From contig JAOVFP010000014.1 in assembly GCA_025738555.1 (NCBI GenBank), forward strand, positions 1,674,001-1,738,000: a stretch of DNA of 64,000 nucleotides, written 5' to 3'. The translations under genes and the position numbers were made by a program. Origin of the DNA: Cyathus striatus (lineage: Eukaryota > Basidiomycota > Agaricomycetes > Agaricales > Nidulariaceae). The notes beneath the pieces were generated by a model. It was not told where the DNA came from, did not search any database, and worked only from the letters and a program-made list of their open reading frames with translations. Positions 22,337-33,798 of this stretch are shown in pieces. How positions within the stretch are numbered: the first letter of the stretch is position 1; each line of letters starts with the position of its first letter.

Positions 22337-24560
22337 CTGGGAGCTCGCTGCCCTGCTGAGCAAAGCTCGTCCGTAGGTATCCGCGGGCGACGAGACCAGG
22401 GTATCGGTATGCAAAGCACGACTACACCGTCAATCACTTTCGACAGCTGATCACATACTGTACTAATTCGAATAGTTCGTCACCCTTGGACCTGCGTGAC
22501 AGGTCCAAATGGCAGGAGCTTTCGTCATATTGCAAAAAGGACCGTGACATTTCAGAAATTTCGGCACCTGGTAAAGCGTAGGTACCCACCAGACCTTTCG
22601 TCAGGTGCCTGTGTGACGCGTTACAAAGTACGAAATTTCGTTTCGTCAGAGGGGTCCGTTATGCGTGACTGACGAACTATTCGAATTGGTACAGTATACC
22701 AACAGCGAAATCTTGAGTAGGCAAGTGCGGTGTCGGCAGCGTAGGCCGTGAAGAAGACAATGGTGCAGACGAGAGGGTAGGTAAATGAGTCCTCAAAGTG
22801 GACATTGCAGATACGGGTGGGAGCGGGTATCGTTAGGGTTAGGGTTCGACACCCGACCAACAGCTCATCGCTAATTCATCTGCTGCGAATGAGACAATAA
22901 GTAGTGTGGTGAGTGTTGTAGGAGCAGGTACTGGTTGCTGTAGGATACTCGGCTCTATCGGAGAAGACACGTGGCACCCGGGAGCTAGTTGAAATTCTCC
23001 CTCTATTATTCAACTGCTCGTCGCTATCCACCTGTACGCCGAAACCGGAGGGCGAGGTCTAGTTATCCAAGGTGGAGCATGTTGCATGATACGCTTGGAG
23101 CTCTGCTGGGCCGGACTCGTCCGCGGTTCCAGCCTTGCAGCATGTCGGTACACATAACTACCCTCTTCCCGATACTGCAATACTGACAGCGCCCAACCGC
23201 TTTCAAAGGGCCATCGTATATCCCCGACAGCTCTAGTCAGACCCCTGTAGTCTAGCACAAATATCGCAGTTGGGCAGGAATTGCAGGAGCGTAGACGAGA
23301 AGTTAGGGCTTGACAGTTCCAAGGTGTAGGTTGTGGCAGAATACGCTCATAGCTCTGCTCATCTGTTACTGGGGAAGGCTCATTCGCGGTGGTTGCGACC
23401 AGGGTATTGGAATAAAAGGCACGACTACATCCAACCATTTTCGAGAACGCATCGCATACGGCCAAATCCTGCTAGGCTGTGAAGAAGACAATAGAGCAAA
23501 CGGGAATGTATACATCGGTGCCTTAGCAGCTGCAGGATATGTTAAGCGCTCTACTGGGCAAGGCTAGTCCGCGAGATCTGGTGCCCCCAGGCGGAGAGTG
23601 CTAAACGACATGCTGAGAACGTTCGTGGGCGTTGTGACCAGGGCATCAGTGGACGTAGAAGTCTTCATCCTAATGGTGGGCCCGTCTTGTACTTTTAGGT
23701 GCTCTGGACGTATGTCACAAGCCAGATGCCAACTTTTTGGACTGCGAATATGATCATAGTCTAGTGGGTGCTATAGAAGTAGGAGACATTGGTTACTGAA
23801 GGATACGCTGGCTGATCTACTGGACAAGGCTAGTCCTCGGGTTCTGCCATACGGCGCCACTCAGATGGAGATTACTGCAGGATACGCCAATAACGTCCGC
23901 GGACGTGGTAACAGGGTATCAGTAGACATAGCAGTCTTCTCCCTAATGCTGAATACACCCAACAACTTTCAATAACCTATCACGTGCTTCAACGGCCCAG
24001 GACAGAGCATATATCACGTGATCAAACCCCGCTGCTAATTGTTTCGGGTGCGAGTAAGACGATATCGTGGCGGGTGTTGTAGAAGCAGACATCGTTTGTG
24101 CGGTCTGGTGTATGCAGGATACACTGGGAGCTAGCTGATCCACGGAAAGGTATCAGTATAGAAAGCAGTCAGCATACCACGCTGAACGCCCCTAGGCAAA
24201 TCCTGCGTAGGCAAGTGCGCTGTCTGTAGTGTAGATTGTGATGAAGATATTAGAACAGACGAGAATGTATGCATTGGAAACCCCCAGGAGGAGATCTCTA
24301 CAAGGTACACCGAGAACGTCAGCAGATATTGGTACCAGGGTATATGGTGATGTGGTAGTCTTCTCCTAGTGCTCCCTGCATCCGACAGCTTTCGATGACC
24401 TATCGCATGTTTCCTGCCGCCCAGGACGGGTAGCACGTAGCCAAGCCTGACGCTAGCTTGGGCAGCGAATGGAACAGCGTGGATACGCTGGGAGTTCTAT
24501 TGAGTAATAGTGGTCGTCGACGGGAGCTAGTTGATCTTCCTGCTCTATCTTTCAACTGCT
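22337..24560. repeat. Degenerate tandem array with about 260 bp spacing
   Basis: A block of the form GGATACGCTGGGAGCTCTGC followed by GGGCAAGGCTCGTCCGCGG-like and GTTGTGACCAGGGTATCAGT-like sequence recurs, strongly diverged. Starts are near 22337, 23076, 23330, 23533, 23797, 24110 and 24482, with partial copies between. Several copies continue into AACTTTCGATAACCTATCGC-like sequence. No frame stays open across copies, so it is a decayed minisatellite or repeatedly duplicated remnant. A TA-flanked MITE is inserted in it. Confidence 0.5.
22458..22694. mobile_element. 237 bp TA-flanked MITE (CTGTACTAATT family)
   Basis: The ends are inverted repeats beginning CTGTACTAATTCGAATAGTT on the left; the right end is its reverse complement with one change near the tip. 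TA dinucleotides sit on both sides (22456-22457 and 22695-22696), as in Tc1/mariner-type insertions. No coding capacity. The terminal 11 bases are the same as in the element at 30129-31091. Confidence 0.75.
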
Positions 24561-25418
24561 CACTTCGTCATCCACAGCACGCAGTATTTCCCCGGTCAAT
24601 CCCCTAGGACGCCTCTCCGTCGGTATCCCTCTTGTCTTCGGGGTAGGGTTGAACGCGGCCATCCGAACTCAGAACGTGATTTCGTATCTTCTACCGTAGC
24701 TGACGCTGCATTCAGTGTTGAATATGAGAATTTTGAATTGGATGGCTGTACCGGATAAAAGAAGTGATGAGCGTCAAGATGGCACCAGCCGGGTTGGTCA
24801 GCCTGGGATTTGGACAATAAGACTGTGCCTTTCTGGACGTCAGGAAAGTGTTTTTGAGTAACGACAATGATAAATCATGCCTGCAAGTAGATAGCGTGAT
24901 GAGTGATAGGAAAACAAGGAAAAGAGAGCAACGGTGTACCTTAATGTCCGGACGTCTTCTTAGTTGCAAGCACCTCTTTTATGAACGCGTGTAGGCTGTA
25001 AGAATCATCTGTGAGAAGCTAGGGGTTAGGGCTGTAGTTCTGAGGCTTGGAAGAACTGAAGAAATTAAAAGCGAAAACGAAAACGAAAGTGTCCAAATCA
25101 GAACCACCAATACTGCGCAAAATGAACACGAAGAGTAACAGCTGTAGCCCCTTCTCTTCATGAAGTCCTCTTTCAGCGTAATGACACCGAGTTCTCCCTT
25201 GCACGTCCAACATATTACTCCAAGCACAAAGATAAAATAAACTCACTGGGTTTACAAGCCTCGAAATCTACCAGACAATCACATCCGCTCTAGGCCCTAG
25301 GAATCGGATACTGGTCTTTCTATTCGACTTCATCCTGTTCCTTGTCTCTTGCTTAAAGCACGAAAATGAGAAAAAGTTATGGTGGCTAGATAGCTAGTGT
25401 TTAGTAAGGAGGAAGGTC
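24561..25418. other. Gene-poor stretch
   Basis: Short overlapping minus-strand frames at 24596-25246 contain hydrophobic runs such as LVFLSLITLSTC, but no start, splice or homology pattern ties them together. No gene called. Confidence 0.35.
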
Positions 25419-26083
25419 GACGGTCCTTGCTCTCCCCCACTATGACACCATGTGACTTACCAAATATGGAAGGTGTTCGTCCGCTGATGGCCTCAAGTAC
25501 ATTCTGATCATAATTTTACATTGCTCAATGGTGTAGTGGTTTGTTGACCTACAATAAAGATTGTTTTTTGCGCGAAGTGGGGTTCAATTCCCAGTGATGT
25601 CTTATTTTTTTATTGCTATTTTTACTAATAAAATTGAGGTTGGGCTAGGTTTGGGGTATTGTAGGGAGGGTAGGTGAGGGAGGTTTAGGTTAGGGAGGGT
25701 ATAATAGAACTAGTAATTAGCAGAAGTTAGGGCTGGGGTAACCCAGCCCTAACTTCATTGTCCTATGAAAGAATAGAGGTTAGAGGTTAGAGTTAGAGGT
25801 TAGAGTTAGAGGTTAGAGTTTGGTTTGGGATAGTTAGGTTAGGGATATGGAGTATTAATATTTGAAAGAGACTTGTTACAGTTGTCAGTGAGGGATTACA
25901 TTGACACTATTGTACTTTGTATTTAATTTAAAGCTTAGTACATACAATTACAACGACTAAGTATTACACAGTTACAAATTACTTTGAAATTACTAGTGTG
26001 GTTTCACGATGACGCACGGTTATGAGCAGTAACCGGTTGCCGATGGTCACGTGGTGTCATAGTGGGGGAGAGCAAGGACCGTC
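25419..26083. mobile_element. 665 bp inverted-repeat element with 6 bp target duplication and tRNA-like interior
   Basis: The left end GACGGTCCTTGCTCTCCCCC and the reverse complement of the right end agree over at least 38 bp with one mismatch (CATGTGAC versus CACGTGAC). Both sides are flanked by AAGGTC (25413-25418 and 26084-26089), a 6 bp target duplication. The interior holds a tRNA-like segment, G-rich and GAGGTTAGAGTTA-type tandem repeats (25640-25850) and a perfect 13 bp hairpin of AGTTAGGGCTGGG. No transposase. Non-autonomous DNA transposon of unassigned superfamily. Confidence 0.75.
25518..25600 (+). other. tRNA-like sequence (possible tRNA relic or SINE head)
   Basis: There is an A-box-like ATGGTGTAGTGG and a B-box-like GGTTCAATTCC at tRNA spacing. 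The first seven bases ACATTGC can pair with the last seven GTGATGT (two G-U pairs), and TGGG/CCCA can form a T-stem around the B box. The anticodon arm is not convincing (T-rich, no clear 5 bp stem), so this is probably not a working tRNA. Confidence 0.4.
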
Positions 26084-26688
26084 AAGGTCTACAGGTGAGT
26101 CGCGATGGTTGGGGCCCGGGGGTGACGGTCTCTGAAGAACGGTCGTCGGTAGGTGCCGCGCGGACCTTGCCGGAATAAGGGCGTTGGTAAACATGATACA
26201 ATATTTGGCTTTATTGTACTACATTTGAATCCTATCCTCCGGTAAGTCATTCTTCTCTCTTGCTTCTCTCACAGCTCACTCTCTTCAACTTGGATGACTC
26301 CCTCCCAACACTATTAAAGTCCTTAAATTTTATTATAATACTACCAATTCGTCTCGTTCATAATCGGGGCCTTTATAAATAAATCGTTAAGGCCTTAAGC
26401 ATCGGAGTAGTATCGCACTTCAACTGGCCTTCCCCTATACGCCTTACTCAGCCCCGCTCTCGCTGTACTATGTAGAGGTTTTAATCCACAAGAATTGAAA
26501 GTTTAAAAGAAGCTATTACAATATTTATATAATTAAAGGTACAAAACATAGTAAGTGGTAAATATTAGTTACAGCTATTAGATATCTCGGTATTGATAAA
26601 TAAAAACAGCAAATTAGTGAGTCCCGTTATTCCAGCAGGTATGAAAATTAAGATGGATAACAACTTGGGCGCCCTCCATCTACCAGCA
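26084..26688. other. Intergenic stretch
   Basis: The sequence downstream of the inverted-repeat element, first G+C-rich (26090-26180) and then A+T-rich (26200-26600). No gene or repeat recognised. Confidence 0.4.
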
Positions 26689-26781
26689 TTAGACCATGCT
26701 CTCACTGGGACTTTTTTTGAAACAACAACAGCAGGCATCAAAAATGCGGCCAGCCATTTTTTTACAACCTCGAAGGAAGGT

Positions 26782-26847
26782 GACTACCTTCCTACAAACA
26801 CAGCGAATAAAGTCAACTATCTTCTTACAAACACAGCAAACAAAGTC
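26782..26847. repeat. Two tandem copies of a 33 bp unit
   Basis: Two adjacent 33 bp units sharing CCTACAAACACAGC-type sequence and ending AAAGTC. The length keeps the frame, so both strands stay open across it: Thr/Asn-rich on +, Cys-rich on -. This explains the two overlapping short frames here better than a gene does. Confidence 0.6.
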
Positions 26848-27254
26848 AGCTATGCCATTAACGATCTTACAAAAACAGTCGCAACAACTGTTTGCTCTAT
26901 GTTTTCGTTTATTACTTGATCCTTCCAAATTTTCTGATGCAAGTCGTCTGGCAGTGGAAGACCAAGAAGGTCCATTACTTGGTAGAGATCCTCCCTATAT
27001 GTCGTTAATTTGATGATTACTGTGCGTACGATAGAATGACCTACTAGAAAAGCAAATGGCAAGGGCCCTGCCTGTTCTTTCCCTTGCTCCTGGTACTTAG
27101 GAACGGACAAATCGGTAGCGGTATCCCGAGACACAAAACAACAACAAGTATTCGCGTCGGGCGAACCAAGAGGCCGAGGGGGCCTATTATTCGCTCCTCC
27201 CTACATGCCGTTAATTCAACTATCACTGTGCAGGTGACAAAATGACATACTGGG

Positions 27255-29612
27255 ATAGTTAATTGCAACACAGGTGAATTGTTCCCTTTCCTGGTTGAAT
27301 GCGGAGAAACGTTGCTTGCCTCATTCGGGGATCTACCCCACGGAAATGAACTGATGCTGGCCTCATTCATGGATGGGCCCATTGGAAGTGGGGGTAAATC
27401 GTCTCTTCGAAATTCTCCATTGATAGTAGGCCTTGGCGAATACTGACTGTCATTTTCATGGCGGGCATGGGATATTAACAATTCAGACGTATGTTGGAAG
27501 GTGGAGGGCATAGGAGCGGGACGAACGAAACGCGACACGTTACACAGTGTGGATTTTTGGCCCACACTGTGTGGTTGGGGAAATTCACACATTCCCACGC
27601 GAAATTCCACACGTTGCTAAGTTAGACCCACACTATGTTAAGTATAAATAATAATAATAATAATAATAATAATTGGGCTGTCACACAAATCTCGGTCAAG
27701 GGTAGCAAGTAATAGCAGGCAATAATGGTAACTGGGCAATGTGTCCCTCAAAGATATCTTGTTCAATGCCCATACCCAATGCATATCGATAAAATATCGA
27801 TATAGACCTTGATATCTTTGTTCAATCTTTACTAGTGCACTGAATTTTTGTCATCCTACTGGTTTCGTGTCTGTTCTCACTATGTTATATACTGCCTGAT
27901 GAAAACCGAGTTGTGCTCTCTGGCCTTCTCACACCTCGCATATGATCATATGATTATAGGTTCTGTGGCTGGAGAGTCTAGTGAGCTATGAAAGAAGTAA
28001 ATATATAAGCCTGCTCTGGCATTATTTCACTATGAACACACTGGGAAGCATGCCTTTCTAGTCCATTCACATAGCCATTCACACAACTTTCAAAAAACAG
28101 ATTAGCTAGGCAACATTTAGAGGTAAATAATATTTTCAATCAGAGAATACACACTACTTTCCCTGTATGGAGAAATCATGTCTACGTGAAAAAGTTCTGT
28201 GTGCTGCCGATGATCTTGAAGTCAATTCTCTTGCCTTCATTGTGCTTGTCAAACTACAAGCCTTTTATAGTACTTATCGATGATCTCCTAATTTATTTCA
28301 TCGAGTTCTTTTGATGGTAAGCCTTACAGAAAGGTGGATACTTAGGTGTGGGATATAGATGCTTATTTTAATACTAATTACTTATTGTCTTAATAATTCA
28401 AATTCCTTCTAAACGCTCTTCGGCTCGATCTTATCACACAGTGTGATGACCTTATTTCCACACCGTGTGGCCGAAACTTCCACACTGTGTAACGTGTCGC
28501 TTTTTGTACCTCCCCCCATAGGAGATGGTAAAATTGGTTCTGGTGAATCGACTGGTGGTTCAATAATATCTAGCTCTTGCCCTGGCTCGTGGTACTCAGG
28601 GCTGACAGCTACATCGATAGTGGCGGTCTGGATATCCCATTGGCCCCGTTCGTCCTGTATGCAGAAGTTAATCCACGAACATTCGACATATAGGTAAACA
28701 TCCCCTCACCAAGGTATTGACCTGCTCAAGAATTCCTCCATTATCAATCATTAGAGAAGCACAAGCTCCAAATAGGAATGACGCTGGGATAGATTTAACG
28801 TCTTCTGGATAGTTATTCTCCTCCTGATAATGTAAATCAGAGGATTAAAACTTATTAAGATATGAAATGGACTCACATTTGGTGTACCTCCTTCCATGTG
28901 AATGGTCTTGACTCCATTGCTTTCCACACCTGGAGCAGCACTAGGAGCATGTTCTCCTGGTTGAGATACACACTGTGTCATCAAGATGGGTTGTTCAACC
29001 TCGCAAAGAGCTGCTTCTGAGATATCCAGCACACTCCCTCCATCAACAATCTCGGGAAATGCGGGTGTAGGAGCTTCATGTACGATATAGGATACTTCTC
29101 TTGTCACGATATCTTGGATAATCTCGCCGGCATTGACAGGTGAATATTCCTTTAAATTATGGTTCTCCTATCGATGAGTGTCAATCTCGGGACTAGCAAT
29201 GTATCATAGACTTACAGTTACAGGTATATGTTCATTCTTTGACGCATTCTCTCCTAGTTTGCCATTGAAGAACTGGAGCATTTCTTGTACAGATTTGGTT
29301 GGCTGTATAGTATTCACCCCAGGAGCAACCTGTTCACCCTCTGGTAGAGCGTGTACCACCTTTATAAATATGAATCTCTGGATTCGTATGTTTGAAATTA
29401 AATTATGACCTACCGAAGGTATCTGAGGAGGCTTTTGCACAGAAGTTTTGCCTAAGGCTAAGTCTCTGTCAATCGCACGTCGACTTGTCTGAGAATTGCT
29501 GCAACATAATAATGGCTCCTGTTGAAATAAAAAAATATGAAGCTGCCCTTATCAGCGGACCCAAAATAGTAAGAACCTGGCTATTTGATGAACTTGATTC
29601 CTGCCCTTGAAT
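27255..29612 (-). pseudogene. Gene of unknown function split by an inverted-repeat transposon
   Basis: Six exons join in phase 0 on the minus strand: 29612-29577, 29518-29414, 29359-29216, 29167-28877, 28823-28722, and 28654 to the transposon edge at about 28501. The encoded protein is hydrophilic, acidic and Pro-rich (ALPEGEQVAPGVNTIQPTKS; AGEIIQDIVTREVSYIVHEA; EPPVDSPEPILPSPMGGGTK). Coding-like sequence resumes beyond the 969 bp element at 27531 and below (RFVRPAPMPSTFQ, then FRRDDLPPLPMGPS) to about 27255, with a similar PLPMG phrase. The upstream start was not found, and the 3' end is unclear. No domain recognised. Because the insertion is in an exon, the gene is probably broken unless the element is tolerated. 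Confidence 0.42.
27532..28500. mobile_element. 969 bp inverted-repeat element inside the minus-strand gene
   Basis: The left end GCGACACGTTACACAGTGTG is matched by the reverse complement of the right end, and similarity continues through a GGCC and CACAC.GTGTGG block to about 45 bp. The interior is A+T-rich with an (AAT)n run at about 27646-27672 and no transposase frame. I could not see a target duplication. The flanks are coding-like on the minus strand. Confidence 0.65.
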
Positions 29613-30128
29613 CTTGGGAATGCTATTAAAAAACATTGATTCCGAATTATACTGGTTTCCTGGGATGTTGACTACAGTCGACTCTGTATAAATACATACC
29701 CCTCAGTGGGCATATTTTGCTATAGAATAGTACAGAGTATATATTAGCAAAAGAACCCTTATCCGGATACCATGGGCCGGGCTAACCAGACCAGCACCAC
29801 GTCACAACACATTCAAACAACAATTCAATTACTCTAGAATCAACATTACTAATGTTTGTAATAATCGGGAATATGTGGCTCCTTCAGAACATGAAAGACA
29901 TTGAGCTGTGTTTTGCACCTGTATTGCACCAAAGCTGCCTCAAGTACTCAAGAAGCATGGAAGCAGCAAGTGCTTCCTTACATGTCAGCTTGGGAACAAC
30001 TTCATTCACCTCACCATCTACATTGTCACCATCCCTTTCTTCCTAAGACGTGCATTGATGTCTTCTCTCTTCTTCTTTACTTGAGCATTGAGTTGGATAA
30101 GGCCCTTTCTGAGGATTTTGACAGAGTA
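29613..30128. other. Intergenic stretch upstream of the split gene
   Basis: About 0.5 kb that should hold the 5' end of the split minus-strand gene, but no convincing first exon was found. Short + frames at 29852-30137 look like chance. Confidence 0.35.
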
Positions 30129-31091
30129 CTGTACTAATTGAAATACTTCAGCAGTCACGCATCATGAAGCCACCTGACATGCCGAAATCTGGTGCATGTC
30201 ACATGTCATGACAGCAACTGACGGAAGGTCTGAGAAGTCATGGTTAACATTTTTTGCTCAGTAGGGTTTGAACTACTGATTTCGCCATTTTTCTGAATAA
30301 TTTTGGTCTTCTACAATGCTTTAGCCCAGTTTTCCACTATGCCAGATCATGTTACTAATTAAATTAGCTTAAATTCTACATAAAGTAGAGCTCAGTAAGA
30401 TCCGGCACCCCCTTATGTAAGCATATCCCTCCATCAACTACGATGACCATCAACTCAGTCACAATCCACCCTACTACAATTATTCCTTCTGGGATGCATT
30501 TGTAGTAGTTGAATCTCTCACTCCCAGAAAGAAAAATTTAAATAAAGTTGATTTTTGGGGACTTGATATTGAAAAACTTTTTATTATAGAAAATGCATAT
30601 TTATTACATTTGGGTGCGAATGACAGCATTTTATATTTTTGAGCTCTTAGATTTGGCCGTCACACTATGTGACATGTCACTTAAATGTCACGCTTTGTCA
30701 CATTTACATGTGACTTAACGGAACAGGAGATATCCTTCTGCTCCGAAGGAGAGTACTTCAGTTGGCTAGATGCATTACAAGTGGTAAAAACTACTTCTAA
30801 TTGGTTTAATAAGGAGCTTTAAAGGTAAATTTACTTTTCCGGACAATATATTCTAGAATTTCTGTCATTATTTTTTCGGAAAATTTCTGAACCTCAGATT
30901 TGGCCGGTCTTGGCGCTTATGTAATATGATTACATAAGGGTGCTGGATCTTAGTGAGCTCTACCTTATGTGTGGATGACAATGCCGAATTTTTCAATTTG
31001 TCACACTATATACTTCTGACCTGACAAAATGGTCTGCTGGTTGGAGCTGTCACACATGTGTAAGGGTGCCGAAGTATTTCAATTAGTACAG
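30129..31091. mobile_element. 963 bp TA-flanked MITE hosting a nested MITE
   Basis: The ends are inverted repeats starting CTGTACTAATTGAAATACTT, perfect for 20 bases, flanked by TA on both sides (30127-30128, 31092-31093). The outermost 11 bases match the 237 bp element at 22458. A 573 bp element (30388-30960) sits inside, leaving about 390 bp of host element. No coding capacity. Confidence 0.75.
30388..30960. mobile_element. 573 bp TA-flanked MITE nested in another element
   Basis: The left end GAGCTCAGTAAGATCCGGCA and the reverse complement of the right end GAGCTCACTAAGATCCAGCA differ at two of 20 positions; the match runs on into CCCTTATGTAA. TA flanks on both sides (30386-30387, 30961-30962). 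No open frame of note. Being internal, it is younger than the host element. Confidence 0.75.
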
Positions 31092-31437
31092 TATATGGGT
31101 GGCATTGATGTGTCACAAAGCAGTTCAGGCTATTCAAATGCACATGTGTACATTATGCTTTTCCAGGATAAAAAATAGAGTCTATGTAATGTTTAGGAAA
31201 TAATATACTTACTGAAATTCACTCTTCCATTATGATAAAATGCATCCAGCATACTTATTAGGATTGTATGAAGTCAGTTCTACACAAAAGTATTGACAGC
31301 ACTCTTATGAGACACAAAGTTATGCATTTTACCCTCCCCCAAAAGGTATAGATTATAGAATATCAGAATGAAATACATAACTCCCCGCCAACCAACTTGG
31401 TGGAGCCGAAAAAGTATTAAATTAAGCAGAGTATGTA

Positions 31438-32026
31438 CAGTAGAACACCTTTTAACCCATGCCCGAGACAACCCATAACTCCTTATACCCCATGGCATTT
31501 GATGGCTCCTGAGTTGGGAGGCAGGGGATTTTGGTAAAAATAGCTGTACCCCATACCCATACCCCTTTGCAAAAAAAAACCCATAGGTTTGGTTACTATA
31601 TATGGTAGTCAAATGACCCTGTACGTAGCATACATCGGAAATTAACTACAATTTTGTGGATCATATTAGCCATACTTGAATCATACTACAGTTTACACAT
31701 CTATTATTCATAAATTCACTCCCACAATATTCTAATAATTGATTGACTCCACATAGGTATTCAGGAAATAAAAGGTATGTTATAACACATGGCTTGCTGA
31801 TATGGGTATGTGTCAATTTACACTACTTACACTGACTTTGCTTTGGTTATTCACTACATTTATATATAGTATCATACAAAAATTGCAATGATTATTGAAT
31901 TTGTTATGTTGTTTTCCTGCCAAAATAAAATTCCCACAGGCGATACGCTCCATCTATTCCATGGCTCCTAAAAAGCCATAGCCCGAGCTACCTCCGGAGG
32001 GGTATGGGTTATAAGGTGTTCTACTG
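31438..32026. mobile_element. 589 bp TA-flanked MITE (CAGTAGAACACC ends)
   Basis: The left end begins CAGTAGAACACCTTTTAACC and the right end is its reverse complement with one change, continuing into a CCCAT(G/A)CCC block. TA on both sides (31436-31437, 32027-32028). CAGT tips with TA duplication are typical of the Tc1/mariner/pogo group. The 110-codon frame inside (31280-31612) is chance. Confidence 0.8.
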
Positions 32027-32028
32027 TA

Positions 32029-33798
32029 TTAAGACAGCATGTATTTATACAGAGTTGACTGTAAATTAAAAAGGGATTCCTGCTTGTTATCATGCTGTAC
32101 ATTGCGATCCAAAATAAGAGAAGCACTCCATTTGCGGGTACACTGTACACTGCTACATCTAACGTTTCGAATGCTTATTGAAGCCATAGGCAGTGAGGAG
32201 GGAAGAGAGTGGTTTGGTTAAGGGTTGCTGAAAACATATTTGTGGTTGACTTATATATTATGGAGAAACAAAGCATGGTTTGAATGCGGTATTCATGGTG
32301 TGTGAATACACAATGCTTCATTATCAACTCCTTCAAGTTTATGCATTTCACGCACTTATTCCACATGGAGATCGTGGGAAACAGTGATTAATTTATGTAA
32401 GTGTACTTGAAAGTTGAAACCTAAGTGACAGCGCTAAAAACTACATAATCCTTCTCATCCCTGAAAATGCTGAACTCTTCTCATGGCTGTCTCACGGATG
32501 CCATAGTTCACCGACGTCAACTCTATTGGAGAATCTGCAGATTTCCACCTTCCAACCTCTCAAACATTCATTCCATGTGCAACCGGTGTATGCAAGTTCC
32601 CTCCCCTGACACTGTAAGTATGATGTTGGTAGGATGCTGAAAACACCTCAGACTTTCAAAATAACATTAACACAAAAACAATGGATACAAAGCACCAAAA
32701 CCTTGCTTCTTTCATCAGGAGCGATGAAGTCAAGCATGGAAGCATTCACTTCTGGTGAATCTTCAGATACTTGCTTGGGAGGTAAGCCCAGATGTATGGA
32801 TAATACACTGTCATACAGCTTCCTTGCCATTGATCTTGGAATTCCATTGGGAAAATTCAAAGCAGACATTCCACTTGGAATTACTGAGTGCAATAATTAG
32901 CTTCAACTGTTAAATTTTGCAAAGGGGGTGTCCTCGTTAAAAATTGGCAAGAACTTCAATGAATTTGGGAATTAGCACACTTGCAGGGTACTATGAGGGA
33001 ACCATTCTTCAGGAGAGAATATGCTATCCTCGAGGTTTTGATTGTACAGTAGGACTTCTGACTTAGGAGCTCATTGCAACAAAAAACTCTTGACAGCTAC
33101 AGTAATTTTTGCATGTTCAAGAGAATGAACAGTGGCGTAAGGTATATGAATTATTACATAAGCTCTGGCGCTTATCGATCTTATCCATCACGCATTGTGC
33201 ATCAAGCTCAAAACTCTCCAAAACATGAAGGCAGCCCAAATATCCTCAAGGCCTCATGCATGTTGCCAAACCTGTTAAGTGCTTCATGATCAGATAAGTA
33301 CAACATGAGTGGGTGTTTTGCTGCATTCCCATCTTCCTGTGTACATGGAAGCACACAACCATACACCAGGCCAGTGTTCATAGTCCTTACTTAGAAGTAC
33401 CCGTATCTTAGACAACAACTTTATGTGGTGTGTTTTCTAGTACTGCCCACATTCCCCATAACATGAGGTGTTCTTTAAACTCATGCTGGTAGTGCGCTAA
33501 ATTAATCTCATTTTTATTAGTGTTGATACTTAGCTGACACTCGTTGGATTTGTTCAGAAAAAGTATGTCCTCCGCCAATGTTACCTGGCGATTTGGTGTA
33601 TTCCTTATTCTGTCTTATTCATGATAGTATCACACATTTGTTTTAAAATAAATACAGTCTGTGTGTTATAGAGACTTCAGAGGCATGGTCATTAGTTACA
33701 ATTGTGTCGCCTGTGGCACTGAGATGTAGCATAGTAGCCGTTTAGGTGTGATTCATTAATGCTAATATGTCTGTCTATATATAGTCGATCATGTTGAC
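32029..33798. other. Gene-poor stretch downstream of the large membrane protein gene
   Basis: About 1.8 kb with no supportable gene. A frame open on both strands at 32634-32900 is A+C-rich and has no motif. The last few hundred bases probably form the 3' UTR of the minus-strand gene ending at 33799. Confidence 0.45.

Noticed and set aside
26689..26928. Minus-strand 79-codon Cys-rich frame resembling a small secreted peptide
   Set aside because: No signal peptide, and the Cys come from antisense reading of a 33 bp tandem repeat that is also open on the other strand.
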